The notes: a model not told the origin generated them from the letters alone. A stretch of DNA of 13,956 nt from Candidatus Zixiibacteriota bacterium (GCA_030604325.1 JAUVWC010000002.1:1-13956); one strand, 5' to 3'; shown: positions 6,931-13,875, numbered from the stretch's first letter. Program-made: numbers and translations.

Positions 6931-8073
6931 ATGGTGGAACTGGCGGAAGTAACCAGGAAATCGAGGGCCTGGGCCTGCTACGACTGCGGCAAGTGCACGG
7001 CAACCTGCCCTATTGCAAGGGTCGGTGGTTCCTACAGCCCGCGCCGGCACATCCTGAGCAGCAATACGGGCGATCCCCGTGAAGTGCTCGAACTGGAAAC
7101 ACTGTTTGCCTGCCTCTCCTGCAGCCTCTGCGAGCAACGCTGCCCCGCACAGGTGATCTATACCGACATTGTCCTGGCGCATAGGGAGATAGCCCACGAC
7201 GAAGGGATCGAACCGGATTGCCCGCACGGAGGCACCCTGCAGTCCATCATGCGGCTGATGGCCACTGGCGGCATGGAGCAGAACCGTATGGAGTGGCTGG
7301 ACAAGGGCGTGCAGACCGAACCGGAGAAGGGCGAGATCTTCTACTGGACCGGCTGCGCCGTCTACTACGACGCCCTCTTTCCCGACTACGGGGCGAGACC
7401 GATCGAGGGTGTGAAGGCAGCCGTGAACATCTTCAACAAACTCGACGTCACCCCGGTCGTCTCCCCACTGGAGCGGTGCTGCGGGCACGACCTGCTCTGG
7501 AACGGCGACGTCGGGAACTTCGAGAAGCTCGCCAGGCACAATGTGAAGCTGGTGGAGGAGAGTGGAGCCGAAATGCTGGTGACCTCCTGCGCGGAGTGCC
7601 TGCACATATGGAAGAAGGAATACCAACGCTTCTTCGCGGGCCAGCCGCCGGAGATCCTCCACATCAGCGAGTACCTGGTCGAGCGTATGCCGGATCTGGA
7701 GCTGAAAGATAACGGCGGGCTCAAGGTCACCTATCAGGACCCCTGCCGCCTCGGCCGGCACTTGGAGATCTACGATCCGCCACGGGAGGTCGTAACGGCC
7801 GTCCCCGGCGTCGAACTGGTGGAGATGCAGCACACGAAAGCGAGCTCGGCGTGCTGTGCGGGGGGAACCTGGTCGAACTGTGACATCTTCGCCAAGAAGA
7901 TCCAGGTGGACCGTCTGCGCGAGGCCCGCGCAACGGGTGCCGAAATAATGGTGACGGCATGCCCCAAGTGCCAGATTCACTTCAGCTGCGCCATGAAGGA
8001 CCCCAACCTCAAGGAGGAGATTGAGATCGAGATGCGCGACGTTGCCGAACTGGTAGCGGACGCCATCGCGTGA
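6931..8073 (+). CDS. HdrC-HdrB fusion (HdrD-like) with two [4Fe-4S] motifs and two CCG domains
   Basis: A 380-residue protein joining an HdrC-type ferredoxin domain to an HdrB-type catalytic domain, as in HdrD and related (Fe-S)-oxidoreductases. Ferredoxin cysteines are C16, C19, C22, C26 and C61, C64, C67, C71. The first CCG domain uses C142, C183-C184-Gly and C220/C223; the second uses C272, C308-C309 and C344/C347. In HdrB such domains bind noncubane [4Fe-4S] clusters that split heterodisulfides. No membrane segment is visible, so a soluble complex is likely. The gene follows mvhD by 15 nt. ATG 6931 is used; a GTG three nt later is better spaced from AGGGG and cannot be excluded. The same architecture occurs in GlpC-, LutA- and TmcB-like proteins, so the substrate is not proven to be a disulfide. 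Confidence 0.87.
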   Translation: MVELAEVTRKSRAWACYDCGKCTATCPIARVGGSYSPRRHILSSNTGDPREVLELETLFACLSCSLCEQRCPAQVIYTDIVLAHREIAHDEGIEPDCPHGGTLQSIMRLMATGGMEQNRMEWLDKGVQTEPEKGEIFYWTGCAVYYDALFPDYGARPIEGVKAAVNIFNKLDVTPVVSPLERCCGHDLLWNGDVGNFEKLARHNVKLVEESGAEMLVTSCAECLHIWKKEYQRFFAGQPPEILHISEYLVERMPDLELKDNGGLKVTYQDPCRLGRHLEIYDPPREVVTAVPGVELVEMQHTKASSACCAGGTWSNCDIFAKKIQVDRLREARATGAEIMVTACPKCQIHFSCAMKDPNLKEEIEIEMRDVAELVADAIA

Positions 8074-8161
8074 GCGGATCCGGAGCCCGCGGCCACCTGC
8101 CGGGGATTCCGGGCCGGAAGCAGTAACAACAGAGAATCGTTTTCGGGAAGGAAAAGGATTG

Positions 8162-10657
8162 ATGGTTTCTAATGTAGCTACGGACGAGGAACTCCGCGTT
8201 GGTGTCTTTGTCTGCGACTGCGGTCTGAACATCGCGGGCGCCGTAGACACCGCTGCCGTGGCGGAATACGCCGAGACGCTGCCGGACGTGACGTGCGTGG
8301 TGCGCAATAAGTACACCTGCGCCGATCCCGGTCAGAACGAAATCAAGGACGCCGTCCGACAGCACAACCTCAACCGTGTCGTCGTCGCCTCCTGCACGCC
8401 GAGACAGCACGAGCCGACATTCAGGCAGTGTGTGTACGAAGCAGGCCTGAACCCGTACCTGATGGAGATGGCCAACCTGCGCGAACACTGCTCGTGGGTG
8501 CACCCCGACGACCGGGACGGCGCCACGGCAAAAGCCAAGGATCTCGTGGCCAGTGCCGTGGCGCGGGCGCGCTTCCTGCAGGCTCAGGAGGAGATGTCGG
8601 TACCGGTCTCACAGCGGGCGCTGGTGATCGGGGGCGGGATCGCAGGAATCGAGGCCGCCCTCGAGATGGCCGAGGCCGGGCACAAAGTCACTCTGGTCGA
8701 GAAGACACCGTCCATCGGTGGGGTCATGGCTCAGTTGGACAAGACCTACCCCACCATGGACTGCTCTATATGAATACTGGGCCCTAAGGCCATCGATGCC
8801 GGTCGGCATCCGAACCTAGAGCTTCTCACCTACTCCGAAGTCGAAGAGGTTTCCGGCTACATCGGAAACTTCACGGTCAAGATCCGGAAGAAGGCCCGCT
8901 ACGTAGATCCGGACGAGTGCAACTCATGCGGGGACTGCGTCGACGTCTGCCCACAGGTCGCCCCCGACGAGTACCAGATGGGTCTCTCCTCGCGCAAGGC
9001 GATCTATATCCCCTTCCCCCAGGCCGTACCCTGCTCCTACATCCTCAACATGGAGGACTGTCTCGGCAACAATCCGATAGCGTGCGGCAAGTGCGCTGAG
9101 GTCTGTGAGAAGAACGCCATCAATTACGACGACCAGGACGAGTTCGTGATACGGGAGGTGGGAGCGGTCATAGTGGCCATCGGTCTCGACGTCTACGACC
9201 CGACCGAGATGGACGAGTACGGCTACACCCGCTTCGAGAACGTCATCACCTCGATGGAGTTCGAGCGCCTGATCTGCGCCGGCGGGCCGACCGCCGGCCA
9301 CTTCGTGCGTCCCAGCGACCAGGTGCGTCCCACACGGATCGGGTTCATCCAGTGCGTCGGTTCGAGGAACCCGTCGATCGGCCGGCCCTACTGCTCGAAC
9401 ATCTGCTGCATGAACACCATCAAGGACACGCTGCTGCTGGCCGACCACTACCCGGATGTGAAAAACGTGGTCTTCTACCAGGACATCAGGGCATTCGGCA
9501 AGTCGTTCGAGGACATGTTCCAGCGCTCGAAGAAGGTGGGCACCCGCTACGTCAGGGGGCTGCCGGGTGATATCGAAGAGGACCCGGAGACGCAGAACCT
9601 GACCATCACGGTGGAGAATACGACCTCCGGTAAGCTCGAACATCACGAGCTGGACATGGTCGTGCTGTCGGTGGGTGTCGTCCCACCCGAGGACCTGAAG
9701 AAGATCTCGGGGCTGCTCACGCTGTCCAAGACTTCCGACGGCTTCTTCATGGAGTCGCACCCGAAGCTGAAGCCGATCGACGCTCCGACGAGGGGTGTGT
9801 ACTTCGCCGGCTTCTGCGAGGCCCCCAAGGACATCAAGGAATCGGTCTGTCAGGCGGGTGCGGCCGCCTCGAAAGTAGGAGGGCTCCTTAACGCCGGTGA
9901 GATCCACATCGAGGCGATCACCAGCGTCATCGACCAGGAAGCATGCACTATGTGCGGGGTGTGCGCCCCGATCTGCCCCTACTCCGCCATCGTCTGGGAG
10001 AAGGGTCAGCCCGCCATGGTGATCGAAGCGGCCTGTGCCGGCTGCGGTGCGTGCGCGGCGGCCTGCAACTTCAACGCCATTACCATGCGCCACTTCACCG
10101 ACGACCAGCTGCTCGCCCAGGTGCGCGCGGTGCTGGCGGAGAAACCGGAAGAGAAGGTGTTCGTCTTCGCCTGCAACTGGTGTTCCTACGCCGGTGGCGA
10201 CATGGCCGGTATCTCACGGCTGAAATACCCCTCTACCAACCGTGTGATCAGAACCATGTGCTCGGCTCGTGTGTCGGAAGAGATGGTCCTGGAGGCGTTC
10301 CTGTGCGGAGCTCCGGTCGTGCTTGTCTCGGGCTGCCACTACGCCGACTGTCACTACATCAACGCCAACCGGCAGACGGTCAAGCACGTACAGCGCCTGT
10401 GGAACAAGCTGGAGAGGGCCGGCGTGCGGCCCGAGCGCTTGCAGCTCGAATGGATCAGCGCCGCCGAGGGTCAGAAGTTTGCCAACGTGATGAGGCAGAT
10501 GGAGGAGCTGCGCCAGACCGTCACCGCCGAGGAGATCGAACACGCCCGCGAGGCACTCAAGCCGAAGCCGAAGAAGGAGAAGAAGCCGAAGACCGAGAAG
10601 GAAGAAGCCGACAAGGAGGAAACCCCAGAGGAAGAGGCCGAAACCGTTACCAGTTAA
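8162..10657 (+). CDS. hdrA: HdrA-MvhD fusion flavoprotein, selenoprotein (UGA at 8771 = Sec204)
   Basis: Second HdrA, 831 residues when UGA 8771-8773 is read as Sec204. In order: HdrA N-terminal domain (C18, C20, with SCTPRQHEP), FAD motif GGGIAG (157-162), PTMDCSI-U-IL (C201, U204), inserted ferredoxins C253/256/259/263 and C300/C308/311/315, CVG..CSxxCC (C398, C411, C415, C416), and C-terminal ferredoxins C595/598/601/605 and C625/628/631/635. A complete MvhD domain follows (about 664-785; C671, C674, C700, C725, C730, then EWISAAEG), ending in a Lys/Glu-rich tail from about 798. HdrA fused to MvhD is also known for QmoB-type proteins. The reading frame between the UGA and the next in-frame ATG (8978) translates into uninterrupted HdrA sequence, including a ferredoxin motif, so the gene is not two genes. 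ATG 8162 is preceded by GGGAAGG (8145-8151). It follows the HdrD-like gene by 88 nt. Confidence 0.91.
8771..8812 (+). promoter_or_regulatory. Selenocysteine UGA and bacterial SECIS-like hairpin of hdrA (copy 2)
   Basis: The UGA at 8771-8773 is in the same protein context as the one at 3215. A 6-bp stem (8795-8800 with 8805-8810) is capped by GGUC (8801-8804), again exactly 27 nt after the UGA. Positions 8780-8811 match 3224-3255 at 31 of 32 bases. The one difference (C at 8794 for G at 3238) shortens the stem but leaves loop and spacing intact. Confidence 0.83.
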
Positions 10658-10660
10658 CAA

Positions 10661-10680
10661 CCGTCCCCGCAGGGGGACGG
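10661..10680 (+). other. Intercistronic 8-bp hairpin after the hdrA-mvhD fusion gene
   Basis: CCGTCCCC (10661-10668) pairs perfectly with GGGGACGG (10673-10680) around the loop GCAG, beginning 3 nt after the hdrA stop. No T-run follows, so it is not a typical intrinsic terminator. It may be an mRNA-processing or stabilising element separating the large hdrA message from the zinc-ribbon/hdrC/hdrB part. Confidence 0.65.
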
Positions 10681-10708
10681 AACCGGCAGCGAGAGTGGAG
10701 AGAGAGAG

Positions 10709-10855
10709 ATGGCGATCGAGTACTTCAAATGCATGATGTGCGGCCACGACTGGGAGGAAGAGGTGGAGAAGGGTGAGGACGTGGAGCGCTCCTGCTCGCA
10801 GTGCCGCTCCAACAGCATCCGGCGTTTCAAGTCGAAACCGACACCGAAGGAGTGA
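10709..10855 (+). CDS. 48-residue zinc-ribbon protein
   Basis: A very small ORF with a clean double CxxC zinc-ribbon: FKCMMCGHDW (C8, C11) and SCSQCRS (C29, C32), separated by a Glu-rich linker and followed by the basic end RRFKSKPTPKE. Such ribbons usually bind one Zn2+ and serve as structural, assembly or nucleic-acid-binding modules; the exact role here is not recognised. A purine-rich GGAG/AGAGAG tract precedes the ATG. It lies in the 203-nt space between hdrA and hdrC, and the hdrC Shine-Dalgarno (AAGGAG, 10847-10852) is embedded in its last codons, which supports translation of both. It is easily missed because of its size. A rubredoxin-like iron site is less likely, since rubredoxins have a different spacing and aromatic pattern. 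Confidence 0.78.
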   Translation: MAIEYFKCMMCGHDWEEEVEKGEDVERSCSQCRSNSIRRFKSKPTPKE

Positions 10856-10860
10856 GCCGG

Positions 10861-11418
10861 ATGGCGGCAGAAAAAGGCAGGGCAGCCAAAGGCGGGGCTG
10901 CTAAAGGCACGGCCAGTAAAGGCGGGAAAGCCGACATTGTACACGTTGACTTCGCCTTCAAGAGGGAACTCGCCGAGAAGATCGAGGGAAACCTGGCCAG
11001 CTTCTGCTACCAGTGCGGAGCCTGTGTCGGCGACTGCCCGGCGGCAACCTACACCGACGACTTCAATCCCCGCATGATCATGCTCAAAGTACTCTACGGC
11101 CTCGGCGAAGAACTGATCGGCAGCGAATCGCTTCTCTGGGAATGCACGAACTGTTACAACTGCGCCGAGCGATGCCCGCAGGATGTGAAGCCGGTCGAGG
11201 TCATCATCAGCATGAAGAACATGATGGCCGACCGGGGCATCTACCCCGAAGGGGTGGAGAAGGTCATCAATACATTCGAGACCACGGGACGCACCGTCCC
11301 CATGAGCTCCGCGGTCGATAAGCAGCGTGCGCGGTTCGGACTACCGCCGCTGCCCCCCGTGCCGATGGAGGAGATCCAGGCGCTGATCGGACCGGCGCCG
11401 GCGACAGGAGAAGAATGA
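10861..11418 (+). CDS. hdrC: Heterodisulfide reductase subunit C-like ferredoxin protein
   Basis: HdrC-type subunit that relays electrons from HdrA to HdrB. The two [4Fe-4S] motifs are C49, C52, C55, C59 (FCYQCGACVGDCP) and C95, C98, C101, C105 (ECTNCYNCAERCPQ), with the helical linker FNPRMIMLKVLYGLG between them as in HdrC. Its 185 residues include a Gly/Ala/Lys-rich N-terminal tail of about 24 residues (repeats of AAKG type) that HdrC normally lacks. The ATG at 10861 is fixed by AAGGAG 8 nt upstream; the open frame further upstream overlaps the zinc-ribbon gene. The stop overlaps the hdrB start (ATGATG), so hdrC and hdrB are translationally coupled. The C-terminal part is Pro-rich and probably flexible. 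Confidence 0.92.
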   Translation: MAAEKGRAAKGGAAKGTASKGGKADIVHVDFAFKRELAEKIEGNLASFCYQCGACVGDCPAATYTDDFNPRMIMLKVLYGLGEELIGSESLLWECTNCYNCAERCPQDVKPVEVIISMKNMMADRGIYPEGVEKVINTFETTGRTVPMSSAVDKQRARFGLPPLPPVPMEEIQALIGPAPATGEE

Positions 11419-12317
11419 TGGAGCGCTTTGCCTTCTTCCCCGGTTGCCTGGTCCCCGCGCGCTATCCCGCCATGGAGTTCGCTATCCGGCAGAGCCTGCT
11501 GAAACTGGGTATCGAGATCGTCGACCTGGAGGGCACCTCCTGCTGCCCCGACCCGATCTACTTCAAGTCGAAGGATAAACTGTCCTGGCTGTCGGTGGCC
11601 GCCCGCAATCTCTGCCTCGCGGAAAAGACGGGAGTAGACCTCTTCACTAACTGTTCGGGCTGCACGGCAACCCTATCCGAGGCCTGGCACCTGCTCCATG
11701 AGGACGAGGAACTCAGGGAGAAAGTGAACCGGCGCCTGGCAAAGATCGGGATGGAGTGGAAAGGGACAAGCAAGGTCCGGCACATCGCAACGCTTGTTCG
11801 TGACTTCGTGGGTTACGAAAAGATCAGTGAGACGGTGGTGCGCCCGCTCGACGGGCTCCAGGTCGCGATCCATTACGGCTGCCACCTGCTCAAGCCGAGC
11901 AACATCATGAAGGTGGACGATCCCAACGATCCCTCCATGATGGAAGACTTGGTCAGGGCCCTCGGGGCCGACCCGGTCCGCCACCGGAAGTGGTACCTCT
12001 GCTGCGGCAAGGCTTGCACGGATGAGGACCTCCCTTCCAACATGATGAGGGACCTCCTTACCACTGTGAGGGACGAGCAGGCCGAGCTCCTCTGCCTCAT
12101 CTGCCCCACCTGTTTCGGGCAGTTCGACCACGGCCAGATGCGGATCGCCAAGCTGTTCGAAGAGGATTTCAGTACGCCGCCGGTCTATTACTTCCAGCTG
12201 CTTGCCCTGGCCCAGGGTGAACCGTACGAGAACCTGGGATTCGAGCGCCAGCGATTCAAGCCGGAGTGCCTGAAGCGTTTCGAGATACAGGAACCTGTGG
12301 AGGAAGCCACTTCGTAA
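11415..12317 (+). CDS. hdrB: Heterodisulfide reductase subunit B-like protein, two CCG domains
   Basis: HdrB-type catalytic subunit. Two full cysteine-rich CCG domains are present: C11, C43-C44, C80/C83 (spacings x31 and x35, matching the HdrB pattern) and C156, C196-C197, C230/C233. In methanogen HdrB each domain holds a noncubane [4Fe-4S] cluster and cleaves the CoM-CoB disulfide; a bacterium without those cofactors would use another thiol or acceptor, which the sequence does not reveal. The 300-residue length is typical. ATG 11415 overlaps the hdrC stop; the adjacent ATG 11418 lies 7 nt after AGGAG and is an equally good start. As the last gene of the cluster it is followed by a strong terminator. 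It coexists with the HdrC-HdrB fusion at 6931, so the cluster has two different catalytic heads. Confidence 0.93.
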   Translation: MMERFAFFPGCLVPARYPAMEFAIRQSLLKLGIEIVDLEGTSCCPDPIYFKSKDKLSWLSVAARNLCLAEKTGVDLFTNCSGCTATLSEAWHLLHEDEELREKVNRRLAKIGMEWKGTSKVRHIATLVRDFVGYEKISETVVRPLDGLQVAIHYGCHLLKPSNIMKVDDPNDPSMMEDLVRALGADPVRHRKWYLCCGKACTDEDLPSNMMRDLLTTVRDEQAELLCLICPTCFGQFDHGQMRIAKLFEEDFSTPPVYYFQLLALAQGEPYENLGFERQRFKPECLKRFEIQEPVEEATS

Positions 12318-12340
12318 GAAACAGATCGGGGTTTGCGCGA

Positions 12341-12386
12341 AGAGGCCCTGCCTGGAACCGTTCCGAGTCCGGGCAGGGCCTCTTTA
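12341..12386 (+). terminator. Intrinsic terminator of the Kor-Hdr cluster
   Basis: AGAGGCCCTGCC (12341-12352) pairs perfectly over 12 bp with 12372-12383, around a 19-nt loop that can itself fold (GGAA..TTCC). The right arm runs into TCTTTAATTA, a modest T-rich tail. It begins 24 nt after the hdrB stop, in the gap before the convergent acetyltransferase gene. Confidence 0.85.
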
Positions 12387-12411
12387 ATTAATGCATGTAA
12401 AATGTCGCTTA

Positions 12412-13002
12412 TCAGTGGATGCGGAAATCGGGTGTCTTGATATGGTCCTCCATCAGATACCACAATTCTTCTACGTCCAGGCTCATAATAACCAGATCTC
12501 TGCGGACACCGGTGATGTCGGTGACCTGTTTTCGAAGCGTCGCCTCCTTGCGGAATCCCAGTTTCTCGAACGCGCTCATCGCTGAGACCTGGGTGTCCAT
12601 CAACTCCGCCTGCAGCTTGTAGAGCTTCTTCTTCAAAGCCTGGAAGAACAGCTCCCTGGTAAGGATCGTGGCGAGCCCCTTCTTCTGGTACTCGGGCGCA
12701 ATGACCACCCTGACTTCCCCGAGGTTGCGCATCCAGCCGAATGCAGCCCGCCAGAGGGTGGCCATCCCGATCAATTCTTTATCCGCCCTCGCCAGAATAG
12801 GGAACATGGTCTCATAGTTGGGATTGCCGAACCGGCGTCTTACATTTTCGGGATTTGCGGTGTCCGATCGGAGGTAGAGCCTGTCCTTTTCGGGCAATGA
12901 CTGGAAAAACCCAATAACCTCTTCCAGATCGCCATCGGTCATTATGGAAAACGTGATGATCTTCCCGTCTTCCAGTTCGATCGATTTGGGATATGTTTCC
13001 AC
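12412..13002 (-). CDS. GNAT-family N-acetyltransferase
   Basis: Acetyl-CoA-dependent acyltransferase of the GNAT fold, target unknown. The domain begins with the IELEDGKIITFSIMTDGDLEEV strand-helix region and SLPEKDRLYLRSD, continues through LGEVRVVIAPEYQKKGLATILTREL (the R/Q-x-x-G-x-A/G acetyl-CoA motif appears as QKKGLA) and ends with AMSAFEKLGFRKEATLR and VIMSLDVEELW. This resembles a GNAT subgroup seen as a lone domain or fused to acyl-CoA synthetases. The GTG start (13000-13002) is preferred because AAGGAGAG lies 5 nt upstream and the protein (196 residues) then starts just before the domain. An ATG at 13117-13119 would add 39 residues with a CxxCx5Cx3C cluster but has only an abutting AGAGG. 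The longest open frame (from 13251) runs through the tRNA and is not credible. It converges on the Hdr cluster. Confidence 0.84.
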   Translation of the reverse strand: METYPKSIELEDGKIITFSIMTDGDLEEVIGFFQSLPEKDRLYLRSDTANPENVRRRFGNPNYETMFPILARADKELIGMATLWRAAFGWMRNLGEVRVVIAPEYQKKGLATILTRELFFQALKKKLYKLQAELMDTQVSAMSAFEKLGFRKEATLRKQVTDITGVRRDLVIMSLDVEELWYLMEDHIKTPDFRIH

Positions 13003-13007
13003 AGATG

Positions 13008-13015
13008 CTCTCCTT
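13008..13015 (-). promoter_or_regulatory. Shine-Dalgarno site favouring the GTG start of the GNAT gene
   Basis: On the minus strand AAGGAGAG lies 5 nt before the GTG at 13002-13000. This is much better placed than the AGAGG touching the upstream ATG at 13119. Confidence 0.6.
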
Positions 13016-13145
13016 GCTGCATTCTCCTGAAAGCAATGTTCGAAACATCCTAGCCGGTTCACACACAGAACACAATCGACTGCATGGCTATCCCGGATAT
13101 GGTATTCATCAGGATTCATCCTCTGAATCCCGCGGTGTCTATTAG

Positions 13146-13151
13146 AAAAAA
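13146..13151 (-). terminator. T-run ending the tRNA-Pro transcript
   Basis: Six consecutive T residues on the minus strand follow the tRNA 3' CCA directly, so the tRNA acceptor/T-arm structure plus the U-run could act as the terminator. Whether the GNAT gene downstream is co-transcribed is unclear. Confidence 0.45.
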
Positions 13152-13228
13152 TGGTCGGGGCGGCCGGATTTGAACCGGCGACCCCCGCGTCCCGAACGCG
13201 GTGCTCTACCGGACTGAGCCACGCCCCG
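13152..13228 (-). tRNA. tRNA-Pro, anticodon CGG, CCA encoded
   Basis: On the minus strand a full cloverleaf is visible: a 7-bp acceptor stem CGGGGCG/CGCCCCG, D stem GCTC/GAGC, anticodon stem CCGCG/CGCGG with loop TTCGGGA (anticodon CGG at 13194-13192, reading the proline codon CCG), variable loop GGGTC, T stem GCCGG/CCGGC with loop TTCAAAT, discriminator A and an encoded CCA. The body is 74 nt, 77 with CCA. It begins with C1, as usual for tRNA-Pro. It is isolated between two protein genes on the same strand and has no partner tRNA in the window. Confidence 0.97.
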
Positions 13229-13351
13229 ATGAAACTGCTTTTCAGCGGCACATCAACACTCTTGCCCTGATAATGTGTTCCGCCTTCCTAATTTATTTGT
13301 AGATAGCGTTCAGGCCAGCCTTCGATACCCTGAGACCGGTTTTTCAGGTGC

Positions 13352-13852
13352 TCAGTTTGTGAAGAGTTCGACCCCGCCGATCACCCCCATCGTGGCCAGC
13401 GTTACTACCGTCGCGGCGACAAGTATACCGCACAGAACCATCGGCAGCGCCAGCTTCAGTCGGATGCCGAACACGAAGGCCGCCGCGCAGCCGGTCCAGG
13501 CGCCGGTAACCGGCAGGGGGATGCTGACAAAGAGCAGCAGGCCCAGCGCCTCATAGCGTTCGACCACCTTGCCGCGCCGGCGGGTGCGGGCGAATAGCCA
13601 GGTGAAGAAACGGTCCCATATCTTCCAGCGGCGCAGCCAGTTGGAGACCGGTTCCAGCCCCAGCAGCAGCGGTACCACTGGAATGGCATTTCCGATCACG
13701 GCGAAGATATAGGCTGTCGGCCAGGATAGGCCGCCGAGCGTAATGGCATAGGGGATAGCGCCCCTTACTTCGGAGATGGGCAGCGCCGCCACCAGCACGG
13801 TGGTTACCTCGGCCGGCACACCTGCCAGCGCCTGCCACAGATCGCTCAACAT
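13352..13852 (-). CDS. Small integral membrane protein, Sm_multidrug_ex / COG2426 type
   Basis: A 166-residue hydrophobic protein. It carries the two family hallmarks PISEVRGAIPYA (about 25-36) and PLPVTGAWTG (about 112-121), each preceding or entering a membrane segment. Hydrophobic segments are visible at about 13-27, 44-66, 103-129 and 134-160, with a basic cytoplasmic loop between (RRWKIWDRF, ARTRRRGKVVERYEALG). The family is annotated as putative small multidrug export, but transport activity is not established to my knowledge. The ATG at 13852 is the likely start; the G-rich stretch just upstream is only a weak ribosome-binding site. The gene is followed by the tRNA on the same strand. 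Degenerate 20-bp tandem repeats lie immediately upstream. Confidence 0.86.
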   Translation of the reverse strand: MLSDLWQALAGVPAEVTTVLVAALPISEVRGAIPYAITLGGLSWPTAYIFAVIGNAIPVVPLLLGLEPVSNWLRRWKIWDRFFTWLFARTRRRGKVVERYEALGLLLFVSIPLPVTGAWTGCAAAFVFGIRLKLALPMVLCGILVAATVVTLATMGVIGGVELFTN

Positions 13853-13875
13853 GCCCCCCGACCTATATTACCAAC

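Noticed and set aside
8071-8158. Read-through of the HdrD-like gene stop (UGA 8071) as another selenocysteine
   Set aside because: The frame stays open to 8168, but the extension has no conserved residues, the CCG domains are already complete and no identical SECIS block follows.
12341-12386. Bidirectional terminator serving the convergent GNAT gene as well
   Set aside because: On the minus strand the stem is followed by TCGCGCAAAC, without a T-run.
13119-13251. Upstream extension of the GNAT open frame to 13251
   Set aside because: It runs through the tRNA-Pro gene; the translated segment is the usual tRNA antisense-type peptide.
13330-13355. Hairpin CTGAGACC..GGTGCTCAG as terminator of the membrane-protein gene
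   Set aside because: It overlaps the stop codon, has a bulge, and on the gene's strand no T-run follows.
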